Shown: in pieces, positions 32,321-40,557 of the stretch
Numbering within the stretch: the stretch's first letter is position 1
Layout: each line of letters starts with the position of its first letter
Assembly (NCBI RefSeq): GCF_030384665.1
Contig: NC_083679.1
Location: 620,001-684,000 of the forward strand
DNA from: Lodderomyces elongisporus
Lineage: Eukaryota > Ascomycota > Pichiomycetes > Serinales > Debaryomycetaceae
Length of the DNA: 64,000 nucleotides
Direction: 5' to 3'
Notes under the pieces: model-generated
What the model was told of the DNA's origin: nothing
Database searches by the model: none
Seen by the model: only the letters and a program-made list of their open reading frames with translations
Program-made: the position numbers and the translations under genes

Positions 32321-32781
32321 TGTCACATAGCGACTTAAGTAAGTCGCATTATGCCATCATTTCTGTGAAACAGAAATTAGTGTCATTACCAATTATTCAG
32401 GGTAATGAGAGAACAAACAAATTAAGTTAGTATAGAAGGATATAAATAGTGGGTAGAAGTCGCACTCTAGACTTCTATCAAATTGTATAGAATTATCGAT
32501 AAATAACACATTTTACGGTCACAACAAGTATAACGCAAATCAGTGAATATTGGTAGAGAATGGCCACTCTACTAATTCCCTTCACTTGAGTATTGTATGA
32601 GACAATTTACTTCTTACACTTAAACACCATACCATGATCATGGTAAGAACAGTTACGAAATCACTTAGTCAGAATATAGCCAGTTAGGTTGTAAATAGAA
32701 TAGCTGGTACTAGTGAGCAGGTAGCGATAACCTAGTGCACAGCAGTCGCACACTTACGTTGAGTAACGTTGCTATGTGACA
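32321..32781 (+). repeat. 5' LTR of gypsy element
   Basis: 461 bp with an 11-bp terminal inverted repeat (TGTCACATAGC / GCTATGTGACA). A TATA-like TATAAATA lies near 32441. It is packed with perfect inverted repeats: 32330-32347, 32359-32377, 32384-32407, 32454-32477, 32493-32502 and the 16-bp palindrome at 32630-32645. Confidence 0.97.
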
Positions 32782-32784
32782 TTT

Positions 32785-32798
32785 TGGTGGTCCCTAGC
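32785..32798 (+). other. Primer-binding site of gypsy element (probably tRNA-Ile)
   Basis: TGGTGGTCCCTAGC starts 3 nt after the 5' LTR and begins with the TGG complementary to a tRNA 3' CCA. Its complement, GCTAGGGACCACCA, differs at one base from the 3' end of yeast tRNA-Ile as I remember it. The tRNA identity is an inference. Confidence 0.6.
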
Positions 32799-32940
32799 AG
32801 GAACTTCGACCATTCCTGCACTTGTTGCAGACCTTTGGTACTGCAACTTGTGATTCATACTGACTGGTGTCATAGAGTTTGAAATAATTTGTCGAACTAG
32901 GTGTGTCACTGTCGCGAAAGTCTCACTACCTAGAATAGAG

Positions 32941-33491
32941 GGAGGAAGTGCTCCTTAAGGCGTTTGAACTTAAAATCCTACACTAAACCAACTTGGGAGG
33001 AAGTGCTCCTTAAGGCGTTTGAACTTAAAATCCTACACTAAACCAACTCGGGAGGAAGTGCTCCTTAAGGCATTAGAACTTAGAATCCTACACTAAACCA
33101 ACTCGGGAGGAAGTGCTCCTTAAGGCATTAGAACTTAGAATCCTACACTAAACCAACTCGGGAGGAAGTGCTCCTTAAGGCATTAGAACTTAGAATCCTA
33201 CACTAAACCAACTCGGGAGGAAGTGCTCCTTAAGGCATTAGAACTTAGAATCCTACACTAAACCAACTTGGGAGGAAGTGCTCCTTAAGGCATTTAGAAC
33301 TTAGAATCCTACACTAAACCAACTCGGGAGGAAGTGCTCCTTAAGGCGTTTGAACTTAAAATCCTACACTAAACCAACTCGGGAGGAAGTGCTCCTTAAG
33401 GCGTTTGAACTTAGAATCCTACACTAAAACAACCTATGGGAGGAAGTGCTCCTTAAGGCGTTTGACCTTAGAATCCTACACTAAAACACAA
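32941..33491 (+). repeat. Ten ~55-bp tandem repeats in gypsy leader
   Basis: Ten units start with GGAGGAAGTGCTCCTTAAGG at 32941, 32996, 33051, 33106, 33161, 33216, 33271, 33327, 33382 and 33439 (55-57 bp period). Units differ by a few substitutions: the outer copies have GGCGTTTGAACTTAA and the inner ones GGCATTAGAACTTAG. All lie between the primer-binding site and gag, in the untranslated leader. The purine-rich start GGGAGGAA repeats the core of the element's own polypurine tract. Confidence 0.97.
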
Positions 33492-33770
33492 CCATTGAAG
33501 ATTAGACCTTGTACATGTACACTACCCATGGATATGAGGATATTGTGAAGCATTACCATTTGGGAATCAGATGTGATTTAACACACCGCCCAGTGATCAT
33601 CATATACCAAGGATATATTTGTATCACACAAAGTCAAGTGGACAAATGTATAAATAATACCTTAAGTCCCCGAAGAAAGGTTTGACGAGCCGGTCATACT
33701 ACATAACCGGAAACGTACAAATAAACCACACACCCATCACGAGACATCAACGTTATTAACAAGCCAACAA

Positions 33771-35429
33771 ATGCCTTACTCAGACATACATCACGCGGAT
33801 CCTAACCATACCGCTCAACCCAACGCAGTTTTAAACGCACCTACCTTGGATAATGTTAACTCATCCGCCACGTCTGAGATTAGTAACTCATCAGAGGATG
33901 ATAGTGGAATCGAGGAGAACCACGTTACATCAAAAGGGGGAGTCCAGAAGGATAAACCCATTGAGGAGAAAACAGACGACACTATCAGCAACCAAAATGT
34001 AGCCACTACCTTAGCTAAAGTTAACAGTGAGAATGCAGATTTGAGAGCAACTGTTAACAGATTAACAATGTTAGTCGCTGACTTGACAGAAAAGTTACAT
34101 GACCTGTCAAACAAACCAAGAGTGGACGATGGTCACATTGGTGATCAAGCCCAATCGACCCCGTCCACCCAAAAGAATCACCTTAGTGAATCCTTCCTGT
34201 CTGCCCATTCCTTTAAAGACAAAGAAACAACCAATATGTTATTCCAACCTCTGGCTATATACGATGGAGTTTCGTACGCCCAAGGGGGTGGACCAGTTGA
34301 AGTCATGATAAAAGGATATGAAGCAACGTGTCAGAAGATAAACGACTACAGGAAGAGATTCATCGATAATGAAAGAATTGAAGATATTCCTTACATTAGA
34401 AGACCCGACCCCAACGTCGAGAAAGTATTTATTGCTCACTACAATGAATTGTCAACCAAACTTATCAGAACACATCAAGATGAATTAGCTATAAAACGTT
34501 ATGATGCCCAGAAATTTCCTTCACCCACTTCTAAAGACTTTGATGGATTCTTCTTTTGGTTAAGGAAGTTGATTTGGTATAAACATACTTATTTTATTCC
34601 TGATTACTTACTCAGAGAAGAAGTTATTGCTGTAGCACAACTGGTCAAAAATGAAACATTGTTGGACATTGTCAAAGCTGCCACTAAAAGAAAAGGAAAC
34701 GAACAGCATAAACCAATCAAGTACCATCGTATTCTAGAAGAGTGGGGAAAGAAAGCATCAGAAGAGCATTACGTTGATATCATCGGAGAAGTAAACAGGG
34801 TCATCAAACCAAATGTGGACCCTAAAAGTGTGATGATCATAGTTCAGACCGAAATTGACAACTACTTGGAAAACAATGAAATTGGTGACTTACCCGCATT
34901 GACTTGGATTCGATTATTCAAAACCCTATTCAATAAACTCGGGGGAGTTATGGACCAGATAATTACATATATGAGCAGCAGAATTAAAGTACAAAGATAC
35001 GACGACGATGCCGAAATAAAGGAAATATGGATTAATGGAGAAGATGTCAGACATTACCTTACCTCGATCAAGGTAAATAGTCACGACCATTTAATTGCCA
35101 TGGAAATGAATTTATCATATGTGGATATCTGGGACGCTATAAACACTACATATACGGCGAAGATGACTTTGATAAATTCACGACAAAATGAATCCAAATC
35201 ACAAAACAAACAAAAAGAACCCTGCCTAGTCTGTGGACGAACAAATCATAAGACTGAGGTTTGCTTCCGAGCACAAAACGCTGCTAAACGAGGAATGATC
35301 AAAATAAAGGATGGACGAATCTACACAGTTGACGATAATGAATTGAAAGTTGGAGAGAATGAATTTATGGTAAAGAAATACCCAGACCTATTCACTCAAC
35401 AAGCGAGGCACCGTGAGGGCGGAAATTAA
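33771..35429 (+). CDS. Gag of gypsy element
   Basis: A 552-aa structural polyprotein that forms the virus-like particle. An acidic, disordered N-terminus with a coiled-coil segment (TLAKVNSENADLRATVNRL) precedes a helical capsid-like region (about 150-450). Near the C-terminus is one CCHC zinc knuckle, CLVCGRTNHKTEVC, for RNA binding. The ATG at 33771 is the first in the frame after the repeat leader. The last 56 nt overlap the pol frame. Translation normally ends at TAA 35427-35429; a +1 shift at 35403-35409 would make Gag-Pol. Confidence 0.93.
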   Translation: MPYSDIHHADPNHTAQPNAVLNAPTLDNVNSSATSEISNSSEDDSGIEENHVTSKGGVQKDKPIEEKTDDTISNQNVATTLAKVNSENADLRATVNRLTMLVADLTEKLHDLSNKPRVDDGHIGDQAQSTPSTQKNHLSESFLSAHSFKDKETTNMLFQPLAIYDGVSYAQGGGPVEVMIKGYEATCQKINDYRKRFIDNERIEDIPYIRRPDPNVEKVFIAHYNELSTKLIRTHQDELAIKRYDAQKFPSPTSKDFDGFFFWLRKLIWYKHTYFIPDYLLREEVIAVAQLVKNETLLDIVKAATKRKGNEQHKPIKYHRILEEWGKKASEEHYVDIIGEVNRVIKPNVDPKSVMIIVQTEIDNYLENNEIGDLPALTWIRLFKTLFNKLGGVMDQIITYMSSRIKVQRYDDDAEIKEIWINGEDVRHYLTSIKVNSHDHLIAMEMNLSYVDIWDAINTTYTAKMTLINSRQNESKSQNKQKEPCLVCGRTNHKTEVCFRAQNAAKRGMIKIKDGRIYTVDDNELKVGENEFMVKKYPDLFTQQARHREGGN

Positions 35430-38400
35430 GACGATAAGTAAACTACAACCGCTGAAAACTCCAGTCGACCAATCATCTAGCGCTGAAGTTAATGCAGTGC
35501 AAACTAGAAGTCAGACGAAAGCGGGAAAAAGATTAACTACTCCCAAATCGACAATTCCAAAACCCCAAACTACTCAAAGAAGAAGCCAAGTTATTAAAGA
35601 TAATATGAAGGCCCAACGATCAACAACCAGTGAAGACGATACCAGTCCCAAACAATCATCAAATGCTCCGGATTCCACAAACCCTGAACTTACAAATAAT
35701 CTTACCCCTTTTGTTAATCAACATCTCACTGAAGATGACATTTCCACAGACCCAGACTACACTTATACAGAACCTCCGTTATCTGAACAAAAGTTTCAAA
35801 CTACACCTTCGGCAATGGATAAAGAATTGAACAACTTAGCGCAAGAAGGTACCATACTGCCTGAAGAAGAGATGCTACAATTCTTGAATGATGATGCCGG
35901 GAATGAGGTGGAAGAGCCAAATAAGATTGAAATCATGGACGTAGATGAGGAAGAGGATCGCAACAACGATAATCTAGAAAGTCCCCACGATCTAGAACCC
36001 GGAGATTTAAGTCCTAATGCCCTAGACAAACTCACAGATGAAAGTGAGAATCAACAAGATGAGACGTTAGGTGATGATACCAGTATAAGACTCCTTCGGA
36101 GAAAAAGGACTAGCCGTTTCGATATGCCAGACAAACAGACTTTCTTTGAAAAGATGCCAACTGAGAATATTCAAGTGACCATGTCATTAGCAGATTTCCT
36201 TGGGATATCTCCAGAGTATAGGAAAGACATACACGAAAGGACAAAAGGAATATTGGTAGCCAGAGCGGGACCCATGAACGCTCCAAAATATGAAGTCAAT
36301 GAAACCGTAATCATTAACCCTAACGAACACACAAACGACGCTGACCAAATCTACATCCCAGCGAAGATCCAGAACCGGGATGTCACCCTTAAATATGACA
36401 CGGCGCTGCAAGTGAGTTTGATTAACCCAAAGACCCTTGATGGATTGAACGTCAAATGGTCAAAGCTATCGCCAGCGGTACGAATTATTGGTGTGAATAA
36501 AGATGAGGTACTAGTGGAGAAAGGAGTAGCTATTGATATATTCATTCACTTTATCCCACTCACAGCACATTTATTAGTACACGACGCTACGCCTGTTGGA
36601 CAGATATTATTAGGACTCCCGTTCCAAAATGAGCATAAACTCAGTATTGGCTTCAATAATGATGACAAGCGAGAATTAAGGTTCAAAGTAGACGGTAAAG
36701 TTTTGAAATTCCCAGTTCAACAAGTCGGAAGAGAGAGTTTCCAAGTTAACCAATACCCTGAAATCCAATGCAACGAAGCAACCTCCGCAAACCAACTCGA
36801 AGAGTTGTTGACCACATCCTTTAACGGTTCCAAAGCTACAGCTGAAGAAATGCGCTACTTTATCTCAAAATGTGCAGATGTTACTGACGTGTTCTATGTC
36901 AAAGGTGGGCATCCTGGCCGCCTAAAGCCTGAAGTTCATCCACCGGTACAAATCAAACTCAGAGATAAAAATGCCTTCTGGAGGTGTAAGTCTATCCCGT
37001 TAGGTATAAAGAGGCCAGCAGCAGTCGAGATCCTTAGCGAAATGTTAAAGAACGGACAACTCCAATATAGTAGTGCTGCTTACCGAAATCCATGGTTCCT
37101 TATCCCCAAAAAGGATGGAAGGCATAGAATGTTGATTGATCTCCGAGAACTTAACAAACATGTTGAGTTGGAGGGGGGTCACCCTCAATCTACAGATGAA
37201 TTGACATCTGAATTGAGTGGGAGACTGTTTAATACACTCATTGACGTTCAGAATGCTTATTTTCAAGTTCCATTAGACCCAACAACCAACGATGTGACTA
37301 GTTTCAACAGCCCATTAGGATTGCTTAAGTATGCAGTGTTACCACAAGGATACCTTAATCTGGTTAGCGAGTTTAGCTCTATCCTACAAAAAATATTATC
37401 ACCAGTGGCCAAAGATGTAATATGCTTTATTGATGATATTGCTATCTGTGGTCCAACAGTTGAAGACCTATCGGAGTCGCTGATGAAAGAACACCTTGAC
37501 AAAGTGCATCAGGTCCTTCAACTCCTTGCTCACGCTGGATTGAAAATCAACCCAGCTAAGCTAAAAGTCGCTGTGGAGGATTGTGAATTTCTCGGTTATC
37601 GAATTACACCTGAAGGTAAAACAATCATACGCGGACAGGTGGATGCGTTAACAAATTACCCACGTCCTACCACACAAAAGAAAATGGAGAGTTTCCTTGG
37701 TCTTGTGAATTATTATAGACAATTAATTGTCGGGTTTGCAGAGTTGACGGCTCCACTCTACGACCTCATTCTGAAAGCCAAAGAACACCCCAAACACCTA
37801 CTCGAATGGGATGATCAAACAATCAACTACTTCCAACATATCATCAGAGTACTTACAAGCTGCCCCGTACTACAACCATTCAATGACAAACAAATCACCA
37901 CTATTCATACTGATGCGTCAACTGAATCTTGGGGTGGTGTACTTCAAAACACAGATGCTCATGGTGTCACCAGGATGGTCCTGTGCTATTCTGGAAAGTT
38001 CCATGGGTCCGAAAGACACTACACTATATATGAGAAAGAGTTATTTAGTATCTATTTAACCTTGAACGCTATTCAACCATTACTCGTCGGGTATAAAGAT
38101 ATCCTCTACATCTACTGCGACAACAAAGCACTTGTCACAGTTTTAGATAAGCCTTTGGAAAATTCACATTTTGTAAACCGAACTTACAAGTGGTTGAATT
38201 ATATCCGGTCTTTCAATTACATGATCATCCATATTGATGGGAAAAGGAATGTCATAGCGGATGCCCTTAGCCGCTGTCACCTGTCTTCCCTTCAAGCCGA
38301 AAATTACGCGGTTGAGGAGGTACGAAACCTATTTAGGAACAGCCTCGACCCAACTATCCTCGCCGAGGTAAACACAGTCAACATAATCACGAATGCCAAT

Positions 38401-39642
38401 AACTCCTACAAAGGTATTAATGTTCATTACATCCAAAATTACCTCAAAACCTTAGAGATCCCTACTACGTTCCTGAAATCCAAAGATTTGAAACGATTTA
38501 CTAACCGGGCTTTAGAGTTCTATTTACAGGACGGTAAATTGTACAAACGGGGAAAAGACGGATCCTATACTCGAAAGGTGATAACCAACTCCAACGAAGT
38601 CCGAAATTTGTTCCAACTTACCCATGATGCTCGAGGTCACTTAGGCTTAGAAGCCTGCTTCAACCTATTAAACTGTCACGCCTTTATCCCGAATTTGTAC
38701 CGCAGGTTAAAAGCATATACCACATCATGTCTTCACTGCCAAAAGCAAGGCCCTGCCACATTACAGAGAGACCCACTCTACTTTCACCTTCCCGCAGGCC
38801 TCTTTCACACTGTTGTATGTGATTGTGTCAAGATTGGAAACATCGTGATAGTTGTTGCCAGAGATGAATTCCTGGCGTGGGCTGAAGCTCGTATTCTCCC
38901 TGAACTTTCCGCTGAAGCGGTTGCCGATTTCATTTTTGATGCCTTTATTGCGCGAGTTGGTTCATTTCACACGTTGAAGACTGACAATGGGCCTGAATTT
39001 GCGAACAGAATACTCCGGAGACTATTGGATATTCACGGTATCAAAGCCACCTATTCCGTACCTTACCACCCACAAGGAAATGGTATGATTGAAGCCTCTC
39101 ATAAAAGGATTATCCGGTTTATGCAACTGCTCCCCCCACGAGTTAACTTCCAACATGCCTTGCTGACCGCACTTTGGGTGGATAGAACTACCGTACGGAA
39201 GAGGACTGGGTTTTCCCCCCAATACTTAGTCTATGGATTTGAGGGACACAGTCCTTTGAGGTCCTTCCTAGACATTACTCCAAAACATACTACTTACACT
39301 GAGGATGAGTTATTTAAATTCCGATTTCGCCAGTTGTACCATAGGACAACCCAAATTGAATCCGCTCTCGACACTCAACGCAACGCACGGGAACGTCAGA
39401 AAGTCAAATTTGATGAACGATATGATACAACGACAATACTACAAGTTGGTGATCTAGTGTTAGTAACTGATAAGAATCAGGGCCCACAAGGGAAACTTGC
39501 CCAACGATGGGCAGGTCCATACAAAGTTTGGCGAAAACTGAGCCGAATCTATCATTTGCAAAGTTTAAGCGGTATCAAGATTCTGAGGTGCTACACAAGA
39601 GAAATGCTCAAACCCTACGTACTAAGGAGTACCCAAATATGA
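35374..39642 (+). CDS. Pol of gypsy element (protease, RT, RNase H, integrase)
   Basis: The open frame runs from 35374, with no early ATG, so it is probably expressed as Gag-Pol by +1 frameshift (about 1956 aa in all). A disordered acidic region (~300 aa) precedes the aspartic protease, whose active site reads D-T-A instead of D-S/T-G (Asp codon at 36397); LLGLPFQ follows. Reverse transcriptase has PWFLIPKKDG and the catalytic FIDD (37426-37437). RNase H has TIHTDAS and YEKELFSI. Integrase has an HHCC zinc finger (H-X4-H-X29-C-X2-C) and a DDE core with KTDNGPEF (Asp codon 38983) and GMIEASH. A GPYKVWRK-type C-terminal domain follows without an evident chromodomain. No stop interrupts the frame. 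Confidence 0.95.
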   Translation, partial: RNTQTYSLNKRGTVRAEIKTISKLQPLKTPVDQSSSAEVNAVQTRSQTKAGKRLTTPKSTIPKPQTTQRRSQVIKDNMKAQRSTTSEDDTSPKQSSNAPDSTNPELTNNLTPFVNQHLTEDDISTDPDYTYTEPPLSEQKFQTTPSAMDKELNNLAQEGTILPEEEMLQFLNDDAGNEVEEPNKIEIMDVDEEEDRNNDNLESPHDLEPGDLSPNALDKLTDESENQQDETLGDDTSIRLLRRKRTSRFDMPDKQTFFEKMPTENIQVTMSLADFLGISPEYRKDIHERTKGILVARAGPMNAPKYEVNETVIINPNEHTNDADQIYIPAKIQNRDVTLKYDTALQVSLINPKTLDGLNVKWSKLSPAVRIIGVNKDEVLVEKGVAIDIFIHFIPLTAHLLVHDATPVGQILLGLPFQNEHKLSIGFNNDDKRELRFKVDGKVLKFPVQQVGRESFQVNQYPEIQCNEATSANQLEELLTTSFNGSKATAEEMRYFISKCADVTDVFYVKGGHPGRLKPEVHPPVQIKLRDKNAFWRCKSIPLGIKRPAAVEILSEMLKNGQLQYSSAAYRNPWFLIPKKDGRHRMLIDLRELNKHVELEGGHPQSTDELTSELSGRLFNTLIDVQNAYFQVPLDPTTNDVTSFNSPLGLLKYAVLPQGYLNLVSEFSSILQKILSPVAKDVICFIDDIAICGPTVEDLSESLMKEHLDKVHQVLQLLAHAGLKINPAKLKVAVEDCEFLGYRITPEGKTIIRGQVDALTNYPRPTTQKKMESFLGLVNYYRQLIVGFAELTAPLYDLILKAKEHPKHLLEWDDQTINYFQHIIRVLTSCPVLQPFNDKQITTIHTDASTESWGGVLQNTDAHGVTRMVLCYSGKFHGSERHYTIYEKELFSIYLTLNAIQPLLVGYKDILYIYCDNKALVTVLDKPLENSHFVNRTYKWLNYIRSFNYMIIHIDGKRNVIADALSRCHLSSLQAENYAVEEVRNLFRNSLDPTILAEVNTVNIITNANNSYKGINVHYIQNYLKTLEIPTTFLKSKDLKRFTNRALEFYLQDGKLYKRGKDGSYTRKVITNSNEVRNLFQLTHDARGHLGLEACFNLLNCHAFIPNLYRRLKAYTTSCLHCQKQGPATLQRDPLYFHLPAGLFHTVVCDCVKIGNIVIVVARDEFLAWAEARILPELSAEAVADFIFDAFIARVGSFHTLKTDNGPEFANRILRRLLDIHGIKATYSVPYHPQGNGMIEASHKRIIRFMQLLPPRVNFQHALLTALWVDRTTVRKRTGFSPQYLVYGFEGHSPLRSFLDITPKHTTYTEDELFKFRFRQLYHRTTQIESALDTQRNARERQKVKFDERYDTTTILQVGDLVLVTDKNQGPQGKLAQRWAGPYKVWRKLSRIYHLQSLSGIKILRCYTREMLKPYVLRSTQI
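35403..35409 (+). promoter_or_regulatory. Putative +1 ribosomal frameshift site GCG-AGG-C
   Basis: The pol frame is +1 to gag and opens only after a stop at 35371-35373, so the shift must occur between 35374 and 35429. Within this window the gag-frame sequence GCG AGG C combines the Ty3 P-site codon GCG with the Ty1-type slow A-site codon AGG followed by C. Skipping one base continues as GGC ACC GTG in pol. No pol ATG is available in the overlap. Confidence 0.7.
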
Positions 39643-39736
39643 ATTTACGTGTTCGGAACGTCCCAACGAACTTCCCAAAATATACCAATCCAATCATTTC
39701 AATTCGAAGGGGGGTACAGAACACGCTAAATTCACA

Positions 39737-39737
<1 letters not shown>

Positions 39738-39783
<46 letters not shown>
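39738..39783 (+). repeat. A46 homopolymer inside gypsy 3' region
   Basis: Forty-six consecutive A residues lie between the pol stop codon and the polypurine tract. It is not a normal part of LTR elements and is likely length-variable. Confidence 0.9.
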
Positions 39784-39785
<2 letters not shown>

Positions 39786-39823
39786 AGATTCAAAGATCCA
39801 AGAGTTACACCTACCTTCTTCGT

Positions 39824-39837
39824 AGAGGGGGGAGGAA
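39824..39837 (+). other. Polypurine tract of gypsy element
   Basis: AGAGGGGGGAGGAA immediately precedes the 3' LTR, the expected plus-strand primer. Its 3' part GGGAGGAA is the same as the start of each of the ten leader repeats. Confidence 0.92.
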
Positions 39838-40298
39838 TGTCACATAGCGACTTAAGTAAGTCGCATTATGCCATCATTTCTGTGAAACAGAAATTAGTGT
39901 CATTACCAATTATTCAGGGTAATGAGAGAACAAACAAATTAAGTTAGTATAGAAGGATATAAATAGTGGGTAGAAGTCGCACTCTAGACTTCTATCAAAT
40001 TGTATAGAATTATCGATAAATAACACATTTTACGGTCACAACAAGTATAACGCAAATCAGTGAATATTGGTAGAGAATGGCCACTCTACTAATTCCCTTC
40101 ACTTGAGTATTGTATGAGACAATTTACTTCTTACACTTAAACACCATACCATGATCATGGTAAGAACAGTTACGAAATCACTTAGTCAGAATATAGCCAG
40201 TTAGGTTGTAAATAGAATAGCTGGTACTAGTGAGCAGGTAGCGATAACCTAGTGCACAGCAGTCGCACACTTACGTTGAGTAACGTTGCTATGTGACA
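39838..40298 (+). repeat. 3' LTR of gypsy element
   Basis: 461 bp; I found no difference from the 5' LTR by eye. Followed by the target duplication TCCTT (40299-40303). It ends 255 bp upstream of HLJ1 and could influence its transcription. Confidence 0.97.
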
Positions 40299-40303
40299 TC
40301 CTT

Positions 40304-40557
40304 TGTCTTGGACAAGCGTGCTAATATTGTCCATCATTTTGTCAATCTCAATCTACAATAGACGCTTGAACACCCTTCTTCTTAATATTCAGCCAATCTC
40401 ACATCAAGGCAAATACACACACATACACACATACACACATAAACACATACACACACGTGCACAGTCATAGATAGGGAACGCTGTTCAACGTATATACATA
40501 CAAACACCTAAATTAGCATCCACACTGACATAGGAACCAAGGCTGTGCCTCTATACG
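40304..40557 (+). promoter_or_regulatory. HLJ1 5' flank with (ACACAT)n
   Basis: About 250 bp remain between the gypsy element and HLJ1. It holds an ACACAC/ACAT repeat (40417-40462) and no gene. Confidence 0.5.

Larger units (their letters stand above)
32321..40298 (+). mobile_element. Complete Ty3/gypsy LTR retrotransposon (7978 bp)
   Basis: 461-bp LTRs (32321-32781 and 39838-40298), which look identical by eye, are flanked by a 5-bp duplication TCCTT (32316-32320, 40299-40303). Inside are a primer-binding site, a ~1-kb leader with ten 55-bp tandem repeats, gag, pol in the +1 frame (order protease, RT, RNase H, integrase, which defines Ty3/gypsy), an A46 tract and a polypurine tract touching the 3' LTR. 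Both ORFs are intact and the LTRs match, so the copy appears young and possibly active. It lies between the CLD1-like gene and HLJ1, ending 255 bp before the HLJ1 ATG. No tRNA gene is seen at the site. Confidence 0.97.

Noticed and set aside
32941..33491. CRISPR-like array
   Set aside because: Units are directly adjacent 55-bp tandem repeats without unique spacers, in a retrotransposon leader of a eukaryote.
39507..39947. 146-codon ORF with poly-Lys over the gypsy A46 tract
   Set aside because: Overlaps the end of pol in another frame and is mainly the homopolymer plus LTR sequence.
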